Origin: an uncultured Bacilli bacterium
Lineage (GTDB): Bacteria > Bacillota_I > Bacilli_A > RF39 > UBA660
Assembly: GCA_934102255.1 (NCBI GenBank)
Contig: CAKOSN010000028.1
Location: 1-24,705 of the forward strand
Reading direction: 5' to 3'
DNA length: 24,705 nt
Made by a program: the position numbers and the translations under genes. Position 1 is the first letter of the stretch. Each line of letters begins with the position of its first letter. The notes beneath the pieces were generated by a model. That model was not told where the DNA came from. It searched no databases and saw only the letters and a program-made list of their open reading frames with translations. Below, one piece after another: positions 15,053 through 22,658 of the stretch.

Positions 15053-15625
15053 TTATTCAAAGAAGATATTAATAATCTCTTTAACTCTTTTTCTAAATAA
15101 TATCTGTTGTAGAAAATCAATACTAGAATATACACACATCATGATTCCTACAAAAGTAGTTAAAACTAAAGCTGTACTAAATGGATTTATTATAACAATG
15201 ATGCCTAGTATTAGAACTAATATTGATATTACCATTGAAAATAGCCATGTTTCTTCTGCAAATTTTCTTAGTTGTAGGGCTAAAGCAAATTTGAACGAAG
15301 CAGATATTATTAACCATAAGCCAATGCCAATAGACAAAATACCAGTTAATGACAGTGGATTGATAATAATAAATATACCTGCGATTATACTTAAGATGCC
15401 ATAAATAATATCAACGACAAAGAATGGACCTTTGTGAATATTAAATATGTACTTAATAATGTTGTAAATTCCTACAACGCTTAGGCAAATGCCAAATGCA
15501 ACACCGATTACTGTATTTGAACTTGTTGGATTACTAGCACTGTAAACACCCAAGGCAAATAATATGATATCGATTAACATTTGACCATAAGTTGCAATAT
15601 TGAATAATTTTTTCTTTTCTTTCAT
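15053..15625 (-). CDS. DUF308 (HdeD-like) six-helix membrane protein
   Basis: An integral membrane protein of 190 aa made of paired hydrophobic helices (about residues 10-28, 35-55, 65-82, 88-108, 124-142, 148-168). Repeated IIxIxNPxS turns are visible, as in NPTSSN, IINPLSLTG and IINPFSTAL, which mark the DUF308/HdeD family. In enterobacteria HdeD is linked to acid resistance; in Firmicutes the role is unknown. The last residues are basic (FRKRVKEII). I chose the ATG at 15623-15625 because GGAG is 8 bp upstream; the ATG at 15631 would be too close to it. Its own promoter begins inside the stop codon of the upstream serine hydrolase gene. Confidence 0.85.
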   Translation of the reverse strand: MKEKKKLFNIATYGQMLIDIILFALGVYSASNPTSSNTVIGVAFGICLSVVGIYNIIKYIFNIHKGPFFVVDIIYGILSIIAGIFIIINPLSLTGILSIGIGLWLIISASFKFALALQLRKFAEETWLFSMVISILVLILGIIVIINPFSTALVLTTFVGIMMCVYSSIDFLQQILFRKRVKEIINIFFE

Positions 15626-15643
15626 ACTCATCTCTCCAATTAT

Positions 15644-15672
15644 ATTTTAATAATTATCAGTCTTAATGTCAA
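15644..15672 (-). promoter_or_regulatory. Promoter of the DUF308 gene
   Basis: A perfect -35 TTGACA (15667-15672) and -10 TAAAAT (15644-15649) are 17 bp apart. The TGA of the -35 box is the stop codon of the upstream serine hydrolase gene. Confidence 0.6.
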
Positions 15673-16748
15673 TCATTTTGGACACTGTATATTTTTTGCT
15701 GGCAATAAAGAGTATGATTTTCATAAACACCAGCTTGCAATTCTTGAATCTTTTTATTAATAGTTTTAATTGCAGTTGAACCTTTTTTCTTGCCTAAATT
15801 AGTTAAAACGCTTAAAAGATAAGGATTCTCAGCATAAACAATACCATTATTATGAAAAGTATTACCATATTCACCATACTTAGTTGCTGCTTTTATATCA
15901 TTTTCTTCATCATTTAAGAAGTTCTCATCACTTTCAATAAAATATGATTTTAATTCTTCAGAAAGTTCAGAATTTTCTTCTATAAAATTATACAATTCTG
16001 TTAAATATATAATAGAATCATTAACATCAATTTGTCCAAAATTATCGCCACCAATCAGTGTATTTTTAGCACCAAGTGAATTACCATATTTTTTTAAATT
16101 GTTAAAACCTATATAGTCAACTAACATTTGGTGAGCAGAATTATCACTGACGGTTACTGCATATTTTACTAAATCTCTCAAAGATACCATATCACCTATT
16201 TTATGTTTTTCTAAACCAGCTGAATAGGCAACTTTAAAGTTTCTAGTATACTTTTTAGTTGACTCTAAATCTAGATTTCCCTCTAAGGCATTTTTATATA
16301 TATAAATAGCATCTAACATTTTAATGGTGCTTGCTGCATAATATACTTTATTTTCATTGTAACTATAAGTATAGTTGGTTTTTAAATCAACAAATTTAAC
16401 ACTCAAGCTATAACTCTTTAAGTAGTCAGTCAATTCATTTTCTAACTTGGTAATTTCTTCTGATTTTTCTTTTTCAGTATATTTTTGATTTAAACAAATG
16501 TTATACTCTTCATCCAATTTTTTCTTATTTTCTTGTTGTTTTTTTTCATCTTGCTTTTGTTTCTGCTCATTAATTTTATTCATTAAATAATCGTAAGTAT
16601 TATTAAAGGTAATATTATAGTTATCAAGCGATTTTTTTAATATTAGAAAAAGTGCTGCAAGAAATATTAATAATAAAACTAATTTAGGCCATTTTTTTAA
16701 TTTACGACGGCTTTTTTTCTTTTTAGATTTAGTTTTACTTTTTTTCAT
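15669..16748 (-). CDS. Membrane-anchored serine hydrolase, class A beta-lactamase fold
   Basis: The 359-residue protein has a very basic cytoplasmic start (about 15 Lys/Arg in the first 22 residues), one membrane helix (about 23-37), a Lys/Gln/Glu-rich coiled-coil-like stalk (about 55-110), and a beta-lactamase/transpeptidase-like domain. The motifs are Ser140-Thr-Ile-Lys143 (AASTIKM), Ser201-Asp-Asn203 (VSDNSAHQ) and Lys290-Tyr-Gly292 in place of KTG. The nearest family is the class A-like serine hydrolases (PF13354 type) of Firmicutes. Many of these are not resistance enzymes and may act on cell-wall peptides. The omega-loop Glu of true lactamases is not evident. An AGGTGGTGA Shine-Dalgarno sequence precedes the ATG, and a TATAAT is at 16767-16772. 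It follows the tuf terminator. Confidence 0.85.
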   Translation of the reverse strand: MKKSKTKSKKKKSRRKLKKWPKLVLLLIFLAALFLILKKSLDNYNITFNNTYDYLMNKINEQKQKQDEKKQQENKKKLDEEYNICLNQKYTEKEKSEEITKLENELTDYLKSYSLSVKFVDLKTNYTYSYNENKVYYAASTIKMLDAIYIYKNALEGNLDLESTKKYTRNFKVAYSAGLEKHKIGDMVSLRDLVKYAVTVSDNSAHQMLVDYIGFNNLKKYGNSLGAKNTLIGGDNFGQIDVNDSIIYLTELYNFIEENSELSEELKSYFIESDENFLNDEENDIKAATKYGEYGNTFHNNGIVYAENPYLLSVLTNLGKKKGSTAIKTINKKIQELQAGVYENHTLYCQQKIYSVQND

Positions 16749-16787
16749 ATTTCACCACCTAATACAATTATACATTATTTTAGACAG

Positions 16788-16815
16788 AAAAAAAGTGAAA
16801 CTATAAAAGTTCCAC
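16788..16815 (-). terminator. Terminator of the str operon after tuf
   Basis: GTGAAACT (16795-16802) pairs with AGTTCCAC (16808-16815), 8 bp with one G-U pair and a 5-nt loop, followed by seven T on the minus strand. Confidence 0.8.
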
Positions 16816-16833
16816 CTTTAAATCAACAGCTTA

Positions 16834-18009
16834 TTACTCAAGAATGTCAGTAACAGAACCAGCACCTACAGTACGTCCACCTTCACGGATAGAGAACTTA
16901 GTACCTTTTTCTAAAGCGATTGGTGCAATTAATTCTACTGTCATATCAACATTGTCGCCTGGCATAACCATTTCAACACCTGCTGGTAATTCAATAACAC
17001 CTGTAACATCAGTTGTTCTGAAATAGAATTGAGGTCTGTAGTTTGAGAAGAATGGAGTATGACGTCCGCCTTCTTCTTTGCTTAATACATAAACTTTAGC
17101 AGTAAATTTATGATGAGGAGTAACTGAACCTGGTTTAGCAAGAACTTGTCCACGTTCAACTTCATCACGGTTAATACCACGAAGTAATGCACCAGCATTG
17201 TCACCAGCTTGAGCGAAGTCTAGAGATTTTCTAAACATTTCGATACCAGTAACAACAGTCTTTCTTGTAGGTTTAAGACCAACGATTTCAACTTCATCGT
17301 TAAGTTGTAATTTACCACGTTCTACACGTCCAGTAACAACTGTACCACGTCCAGAAATAGTAAATACATCTTCGATACTCATTAAGAATGGTTTGTCTAA
17401 ATCTCTTACAGGTACATCGAAATATGTATCGCAAGCTTCCATTAATTTCTTAATTGCGCCAGCGCCCATATCAGATTCATCACCTTCAAGAGCTTTAAGA
17501 GCAGAACCACGAATGATAGGACAATCAGCATCAAAACCATATTCTCCTAATAATTCACGGATTTCCATTTCTACTAAGTCTAATAATTCAGGATCTTCAA
17601 CCATATCGCATTTGTTGATAAATACAAGAATTTTAGGAACACCTACTTGACGAGCAAGTAAAATATGTTCTCTTGTTTGAGGCATAGGACCATCTGTAGC
17701 TGAAACAACTAGGATAGCACCATCCATTTGAGCTGCACCAGTAATCATGTTCTTAACATAGTCAGCATGGCCTGGGCAATCTACGTGAGCATAGTGACGA
17801 GTTGCAGTTTCATACTCAACGTGAGCAGTATTAATTGTAATACCTCTTTCTCTTTCTTCAGGAGCTGCATCGATTTCTGCATAATCTTTGAACTCTTTAC
17901 TGAAATATTTAGTAATAGCAGCAGTTAAAGTAGTTTTACCATGGTCTACATGACCAATAGTACCAATATTTAAATGCTCTTTACTTCTGTCAAATTTTTC
18001 TTTTGCCAT
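16834..18009 (-). CDS. tuf: Elongation factor Tu
   Basis: EF-Tu delivers aminoacyl-tRNA to the ribosome as a GTP complex. The 391-residue protein carries the G1 loop GHVDHGKT (19-26), the switch I Thr in RGITIN, DCPGH (77-81), NKCD (132-135) and GSALKALEG, then domains 2 and 3 ending in the usual GGRTVGAGSVTDILE. Its length is typical of Firmicutes. Last gene of the str operon: a 72-bp gap from fusA, a strong GAAGGAG Shine-Dalgarno sequence and a terminator after the stop. Confidence 0.99.
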   Translation of the reverse strand: MAKEKFDRSKEHLNIGTIGHVDHGKTTLTAAITKYFSKEFKDYAEIDAAPEERERGITINTAHVEYETATRHYAHVDCPGHADYVKNMITGAAQMDGAILVVSATDGPMPQTREHILLARQVGVPKILVFINKCDMVEDPELLDLVEMEIRELLGEYGFDADCPIIRGSALKALEGDESDMGAGAIKKLMEACDTYFDVPVRDLDKPFLMSIEDVFTISGRGTVVTGRVERGKLQLNDEVEIVGLKPTRKTVVTGIEMFRKSLDFAQAGDNAGALLRGINRDEVERGQVLAKPGSVTPHHKFTAKVYVLSKEEGGRHTPFFSNYRPQFYFRTTDVTGVIELPAGVEMVMPGDNVDMTVELIAPIALEKGTKFSIREGGRTVGAGSVTDILE

Positions 18010-18081
18010 ATTAAATATTCTCCTTCTTTTTAATTACATATTTATTTTATCTAATGCTTGATGTTTTTTCAAGTATTATTT

Positions 18082-20157
18082 TTAGTTAGCGCTGTTTTTC
18101 TTAATTATATCTTCAGCGATTGATTTTGGAACTTCATCATAATGATCTAATTCCATAACAAAGTTTCCACGTCCTTGTGTATTACTTCTTAGGGAAGTAG
18201 CATAACCGAACATTTCAGCAAGTGGAACCATTGCCATAATTTGTAGAGCATTACCACGTGATTCTTGTCCAAGTGGGCGTCCTCTACGGCTTGTTAAGTC
18301 ACCCATAACATTACCCATATATTCTTCTGGAACTGTTACAGAAACTTTCATAATTGGTTCTAGAATAACTGGTTTACATTTATTCTTAGTTTCCTTAACT
18401 GCTAGAGAAGCAGCAATTTTAAATGCCATTTCTGATGAATCGACATCATGGTATGAACCATCAAATAATGTAGCTTTGATATCAACCATTGGATATCCAG
18501 CAAGTACACCACCAGCTAGGGCTTCTTGTAAACCTTTATCAGTTACTGGAATATATTCACGAGGAACTACACCACCAACGATAGCATCAACAAATTCATA
18601 ACCTTTACCTGGATTTGGTTCAAACTTAACCCAAACATGTCCGTATTGTCCACGACCACCAGATTGTTTAATATAACGTCCTTCACATTCACCAACTTGA
18701 GTGATTGTTTCACGATATGCAACTTGTGGTTTACCAATGTTACATTCAACATTGAATTCTCTACGCATTCTATCTACAAGAACGTCTAAGTGTAATTCAC
18801 CCATACCACTGATAACAGTTTGGCCTGTTTCATGGTCAGTCTTGTATTTGAATGTTGGGTCTTCTTCAGCAAGCTTTTGAAGAGCAAGTGCCATTTTATC
18901 TTGGTCATTTTTACTCTTTGGTTCGATTGCTTCATCAATAACTGGTAATGGGAATTCCATACCCTTCATGATAACTGGGTTCTTTTCATCACATAATGTA
19001 TCAGCAGTAGTAGTATTTTTTAAACCTACAGCAGCAGCAATTTCACCGCAATATACTTCAGAAATTTCTTTACGAGTATTTGCATGCATTTGTAAGATAC
19101 GACCAATTCTTTCTTTTTCACCCTTAGTACTATTTAAAACGTATGAACCGCTTGTTAATTTACCAGAGTAAACACGGAAGAATGCTAATCTACCTACAAA
19201 TGGGTCTGTCATAATCTTGAATGCTAATGCAGTAAATGGTTCATTATCACTTGGATGACGCATTACATCTTCACCAGTTTTTGGATTAAAGCATTCGATT
19301 GAAGCTACATCTGTTGGAGCTGGTAAATAATCAATTACAGCATCAAGTAATAACTTAACACCAATATTTCCTAAAGCAGTTCCGCACATAACTGGGAAGA
19401 ATTCAGCAGCAAGTGTTCCTTTACGAATACAATGTTTGATTTCTTCGATAGTTAATTCTTCACCACCAAGGTATTTTTCCATTAGTTCATCATCAAATTC
19501 AACAACAGTTTCAACTAAATCAGAACGTCTCTTTTCTGCTTCAGCCTTTAACTCTGCTGGAATTTCGATTTCAACAGGATTTTCAGCTTGTTCACCATCA
19601 TATTGGTAAGCTTTCATTGTTACTAAATCAATGATACCATTGAATTCAGATTCTTGTCCTATTGGCCATTCGATTGGTTTTGCATTAACACCTAATCTCT
19701 TGTCAATAGTATCTAAACTGTAAACGAAGTCTGCACCCATTTTATCCATTTTATTTGCAAAAATAATTCTTGGAACTTTGAATTCAGTTGCTTGACGCCA
19801 TACAGTTTCAGTTTGAGGTTCTACACCAGCTTGAGCATCGATTAATGCTACAGCACCATCTAGAACTCTTAAACTGCGTGAAACCTCTACAGTAAAGTCT
19901 ACATGACCTGGGGTATCAATAATATTGAAACGGTATCCCTTCCAGTGTGCAGTTGTTGCAGCGGAAGTAATTGTAATACCTCTTTCTTTTTCTTGTTCCA
20001 TCCAGTCCATTTGTGATTCACCATCGTGAGTTTCACCAATTTTATGTGTTACTCCAGTATGGAATAATACACGTTCAGTAGTAGTTGTTTTTCCGGCATC
20101 AATGTGAGCCATGATACCGATATTTCTTACTTTGTCAATTGAGACATCTCTTGCCAT
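18082..20157 (-). CDS. fusA: Elongation factor G
   Basis: EF-G is the GTPase that drives translocation. The 691-residue protein has AHIDAGKT (17-24), RGITITSAATT, the switch II segment IDTPGHVDFT, NKMDKMGAD, and domains II-V with the domain IV tip motif GGVVPREYIPV and DSSEMAFKIA near the end. The length matches bacterial fusA products. The Shine-Dalgarno TAGGAG overlaps the stop codon of rpsG, which lies only 9 bp upstream, so translation is probably coupled. No fusidic-acid-type change can be judged here. Confidence 0.99.
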   Translation of the reverse strand: MARDVSIDKVRNIGIMAHIDAGKTTTTERVLFHTGVTHKIGETHDGESQMDWMEQEKERGITITSAATTAHWKGYRFNIIDTPGHVDFTVEVSRSLRVLDGAVALIDAQAGVEPQTETVWRQATEFKVPRIIFANKMDKMGADFVYSLDTIDKRLGVNAKPIEWPIGQESEFNGIIDLVTMKAYQYDGEQAENPVEIEIPAELKAEAEKRRSDLVETVVEFDDELMEKYLGGEELTIEEIKHCIRKGTLAAEFFPVMCGTALGNIGVKLLLDAVIDYLPAPTDVASIECFNPKTGEDVMRHPSDNEPFTALAFKIMTDPFVGRLAFFRVYSGKLTSGSYVLNSTKGEKERIGRILQMHANTRKEISEVYCGEIAAAVGLKNTTTADTLCDEKNPVIMKGMEFPLPVIDEAIEPKSKNDQDKMALALQKLAEEDPTFKYKTDHETGQTVISGMGELHLDVLVDRMRREFNVECNIGKPQVAYRETITQVGECEGRYIKQSGGRGQYGHVWVKFEPNPGKGYEFVDAIVGGVVPREYIPVTDKGLQEALAGGVLAGYPMVDIKATLFDGSYHDVDSSEMAFKIAASLAVKETKNKCKPVILEPIMKVSVTVPEEYMGNVMGDLTSRRGRPLGQESRGNALQIMAMVPLAEMFGYATSLRSNTQGRGNFVMELDHYDEVPKSIAEDIIKKNSAN

Positions 20158-20166
20158 ATATTTCTC

Positions 20167-20634
20167 CTACCATCTATAATGAGCAAATGCTTTATTAGCT
20201 TCAGCCATTTTGTGAGTATCTTCACGTTTCTTAACAGCTCCACCAACGCCTTTTGCAGCATCCATAATTTCGTTTGCTAATTTTTCAGCCATAGTTTTGC
20301 CACGACCAATCTTAGCATAATTTACTAACCATCTTAGAGCAAGTGATTGAGCTCTATCAGGGCTTACTTCTAGTGGAACTTGTACATTAGAACCACCTAC
20401 ACGTCTAGATTTAACTTCTAGAACTGGCATGATATTCTTCATTGCTTCGTTATAAACTTCCATTGGGTCTTTCTTAGTTGTTTCTTTAATTATATCGAAT
20501 GCTTCATAAAGAATTTTTTGTGCAGTACCTTTTTTACCACCAATCATAAGTGTGTTAACTAATTTAGTAACTACTTTTGAATTGTATATTGGATCAGGTA
20601 ATACATCTCTTTTTACAGCACGTCTTTTACGCAT
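20167..20634 (-). CDS. rpsG: 30S ribosomal protein S7
   Basis: S7 starts assembly of the 30S head and binds 16S rRNA near the decoding site. The 155-residue protein shows the family pattern: MRKRRAVKRDVLPDPIYNS, KVVTKLVNTLMIGGKKGTA, VLEVKSRRVGGSNVQVPLEV, LALRWLVNYA and the C-terminal KREDTHKMAEANKAFAHYRW. Second gene of the str operon, 25 bp after rpsL, with a strong GGAAGGAG Shine-Dalgarno sequence. Confidence 0.98.
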   Translation of the reverse strand: MRKRRAVKRDVLPDPIYNSKVVTKLVNTLMIGGKKGTAQKILYEAFDIIKETTKKDPMEVYNEAMKNIMPVLEVKSRRVGGSNVQVPLEVSPDRAQSLALRWLVNYAKIGRGKTMAEKLANEIMDAAKGVGGAVKKREDTHKMAEANKAFAHYRW

Positions 20635-20659
20635 AATTATCTTCTCCTTCCTTTAATTA

Positions 20660-21076
20660 TTATTTAGTTTTTGGTTTTTTAGTACCGTATTTACTACGAC
20701 CTTGTTTTCTATTATTAACGCCTTGAGTATCAAGTGTACCACGTACAATATGATATCTAACACCGATAAGGTCTTTAACACGACCACCACGAATTAATAC
20801 TACGCTATGTTCTTGTAAGTTATGACCTTCACCTGGAATATAAGTATCAACTTCACGACCATTTGATAATCTAACACGAGCATATTTTCTTAACGCTGAG
20901 TTTGGTTTCTTTGGTGTACGAGTAGCAACTCTTGTACAAACACCACGTTTTTGTGGACTATTTGTTTCAGTTTCTTTTCTTTCCATAGAATTGAAGCCAA
21001 CATTTAATACTGGGCTCTTACTCTTTTTAGTTTTCTTACTTCTTCCTTTTCTAACTAATTGGTTAATAGTTGTCAT
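20660..21076 (-). CDS. rpsL: 30S ribosomal protein S12
   Basis: S12 lines the decoding centre and sets translation accuracy; it is the streptomycin target protein. The 138-residue sequence has TRTPKKPNSALRKYARVRL (Lys56/57, equivalent to E. coli Lys42/43), the Asp-containing loop after it, and GGRVKDLIGVRYHIVRG. In the last motif Lys101 (E. coli Lys87) is kept, but the near-universal Pro90 is Ile104. The end GRSKYGTKKPK is typical. A strong AAGGAGG lies before the ATG, and a consensus promoter is about 95 bp upstream. First gene of the str operon. Confidence 0.98.
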   Translation of the reverse strand: MTTINQLVRKGRSKKTKKSKSPVLNVGFNSMERKETETNSPQKRGVCTRVATRTPKKPNSALRKYARVRLSNGREVDTYIPGEGHNLQEHSVVLIRGGRVKDLIGVRYHIVRGTLDTQGVNNRKQGRSKYGTKKPKTK

Positions 21077-21132
21077 AAAATCCTCCTTCCATTAACACAC
21101 ATCCTGGTGTATCAATTATTCTTTTTAAATAA

Positions 21133-21150
21133 GTTCTACCGAAATAGAAC
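21133..21150 (-). promoter_or_regulatory. Hairpin in the str operon 5' leader
   Basis: GTTCTA (21133-21138) pairs with TAGAAC (21145-21150) around a 6-nt loop in the untranslated leader of rpsL. No long T tract follows, so it is more likely a regulatory or stabilising stem than a terminator. Its role is unknown. Confidence 0.4.
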
Positions 21151-21170
21151 CATAATTAAAATTCATTAAT

Positions 21171-21200
21171 ACTATAGCATCCTGCTTCCTTATTTGTCAA
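21171..21200 (-). promoter_or_regulatory. Promoter of the str operon (rpsL-rpsG-fusA-tuf)
   Basis: A perfect -35 TTGACA (21195-21200) and -10 TATAGT (21171-21176) are 18 bp apart, giving an untranslated leader of about 90 nt. It starts 14 bp after the stop of the pilin-like gene ending at 21214, and no terminator separates the two. Confidence 0.78.
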
Positions 21201-21213
21201 CAAAAATCTATAG

Positions 21214-21576
21214 TTAATCTAAATTTTTTGCATATCCTTTAGTTGTATAATTTTTACATGAAATATAAGGTGTATATGTAACGATTTCATCGTTAGCAAT
21301 TTTGACATAACCGTCGCAAATATCATTATCAATTTTCAGTTCACTTACTACACCTTTTTCAATAGCATCACTCAAACTAAAGTTTATAACTTCGATAGTT
21401 TGAGGATAGTCTTTATTAGTATTGTTATACTCTGCAACGGAAGTTGCAAAATATTCTTCTAAATCATGATATTTTTTTATCTTTTTATCTAATTTAAAAG
21501 AGTACATGGTAAATAGAACAAATATCGCCACTAGAATTATACCCCAAACAATCGTAAATTTACGAAATTTTTTCAT
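21214..21576 (-). CDS. Pilin-like membrane-anchored protein B, no prepilin cleavage site (120 aa)
   Basis: The function is not recognised. A basic start (MKKFRKFT) leads into one membrane helix (about residues 8-25), then a helical stretch and a small outer domain. Its C-terminal part has Cys87-Asp-Gly-Tyr90, TPYIS-Cys107, then Tyr110 and Gly114-Tyr115. This is the same pattern, at nearly the same spacing, as in the gene just upstream (Cys161/Cys182, Gly189-Tyr190), so the two are related. The pattern recalls pilin-like proteins of Firmicutes, with a possible disulfide closing the head domain. The Gly-Phe-Thr prepilin leader is missing. The start overlaps the end of the upstream gene by 4 bp (ATGA), so they form a coupled pair. 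Confidence 0.78.
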   Translation of the reverse strand: MKKFRKFTIVWGIILVAIFVLFTMYSFKLDKKIKKYHDLEEYFATSVAEYNNTNKDYPQTIEVINFSLSDAIEKGVVSELKIDNDICDGYVKIANDEIVTYTPYISCKNYTTKGYAKNLD

Positions 21577-22163
21577 TCTTGATTATCAACTCCATATCCA
21601 TCTGAAGAGTATGAATCACAATCGATATATGATTTAACTATATAGTCATTATCTTTAAAACTAGCAACTGAGTAACCGTCGCAAACATTATTTGTTCTTT
21701 CATCTTTGATGGATTGGATATATTTTTTGTTAATAACATCACTAGCATTTATGATAATTGTCTCATCATCAGAAATTGTAATCGCATTTTCTTTTAAATA
21801 GCGAATAGTACCGGCCTGTAATTGGCTTTCCTTTGTTGTATAGTACTTGTTTTTGCTATTATTAGTAGTATCACTGGTTTGATTATCGCCAGTATTATCA
21901 TTATTATCAGTTGTATTACTACTATTAGAATTGTCATCTTGATTCAAATTATTATTTTGACTATTACCATTGTTTATATTATCAGATATCTCAGCAGAAT
22001 TATTGTTTACATAATTACTAGAATTATTAGCACTGTTTAAATCATTACTAAGCTTTGTTGATATTTTATAAACATAAAAAACAGAAATTAATAAAAATGA
22101 TAGGATAATAGCCATACATATTAGTAGAGTATTTAAACTCCAACCTTTGTTATTTAGTTTCAC
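21573..22163 (-). CDS. Pilin-like membrane-anchored protein A with Asn-rich linker (196 aa)
   Basis: The product starts at a GTG preceded by GAGGTGA. Its N-terminus MKLNNKGWSLNTLL followed by a long hydrophobic helix (about residues 9-32) resembles a prepilin leader. Cleavage would follow Gly7, but Trp replaces Phe at +1 and Thr12 replaces the usual Glu at +5. A linker of about 60 residues (45-105) is almost all Asn, Asp, Ser and Thr. The head domain (about 112-196) has the pilin-like order of a long helix (TIRYLKENAI), strands, IINASDVINKKYIQSI, then Cys161-Asp-Gly-Tyr and YID-Cys182 with a closing GYGVD. It has its own promoter after the rplL terminator, in the position where rpoB normally begins. 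Function unknown; a minor or degenerate pseudopilin is the best guess. Confidence 0.8.
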   Translation of the reverse strand: MKLNNKGWSLNTLLICMAIILSFLLISVFYVYKISTKLSNDLNSANNSSNYVNNNSAEISDNINNGNSQNNNLNQDDNSNSSNTTDNNDNTGDNQTSDTTNNSKNKYYTTKESQLQAGTIRYLKENAITISDDETIIINASDVINKKYIQSIKDERTNNVCDGYSVASFKDNDYIVKSYIDCDSYSSDGYGVDNQE

Positions 22164-22183
22164 GGTCTTTCACCTCGAGATAG

Positions 22184-22212
22184 ATTATATATCAATACTC
22201 CATTTTAAGCAA
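22184..22212 (-). promoter_or_regulatory. Promoter of the pilin-like gene pair
   Basis: TTGCTT (22207-22212) and a perfect TATAAT (22184-22189) are 17 bp apart, 21 bp before the GTG start at 22163. The -35 box directly adjoins the T run of the rplL terminator. Confidence 0.65.
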
Positions 22213-22237
22213 GAAAAAACTGTAGGATACCTACAGT
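22213..22237 (-). terminator. Terminator after rplL
   Basis: ACTGTAGG (22219-22226) pairs perfectly with CCTACAGT (22230-22237) around a 3-nt loop, followed on the minus strand by six T. It ends the L11-L1-L10-L7/L12 unit, in a place where most bacteria read on into rpoBC. Confidence 0.85.
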
Positions 22238-22260
22238 CTTAATTTATCTTTGGTTATAAA

Positions 22261-22635
22261 TTAGCAGTTAACTAATTCAACAGTAGCACCAGCTTCTTCA
22301 AGTTGTGCTTTAATTTTTTCAGCTTCTTCAGCAGGAAGGTTTTCTTTAACATTTCCACCGTTATCAGCTAAAGCTTTAGCTTCTACTAGTCCTAGACCAG
22401 TTAATTCTTTAAGAATCTTGATAACAGCAATCTTAGTTGCACCAGCATCCTTTAATACTACATTTTTGTTTGCAGCAGCAGCGTTATCTTCGCTAGCAGC
22501 AGGAGCAGCAGCAACAGCAACAGCAGATGGATCTACTCCAAATTCTTCCTTCATTGCATCAACTAATTCTTTAACTTCAAGAATAGTCATTTCTTTTAAA
22601 CCTTCGATAAATTCTTCTTTAGTAAATTTTGCCAT
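22261..22635 (-). CDS. rplL: 50S ribosomal protein L7/L12
   Basis: L7/L12 forms the flexible stalk that recruits and activates translation GTPases. The 124-residue protein has the dimerising N-terminal domain (LKEMTILEVKELVDAMKEEFGV), an Ala-rich hinge (about 38-55), and the globular C-terminal domain with KIAVIKILKELTGLGLVEAK and the final EEAGATVELV. The last residue is an unusual Cys. It follows rplJ by 23 bp with an AAAGGAAA Shine-Dalgarno sequence, so the two are cotranscribed for stoichiometric supply of L10 and L7/L12. Confidence 0.98.
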   Translation of the reverse strand: MAKFTKEEFIEGLKEMTILEVKELVDAMKEEFGVDPSAVAVAAAPAASEDNAAAANKNVVLKDAGATKIAVIKILKELTGLGLVEAKALADNGGNVKENLPAEEAEKIKAQLEEAGATVELVNC

Positions 22636-22658
22636 TTTTATTTTCCTTTCTTAATAAA

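Noticed and set aside
22418..22654. Plus-strand 78-aa frame rich in Ala and Ser opposite rplL
   Set aside because: It is the complement of the Ala-rich hinge and coding strand of L7/L12, with no separate start signals.
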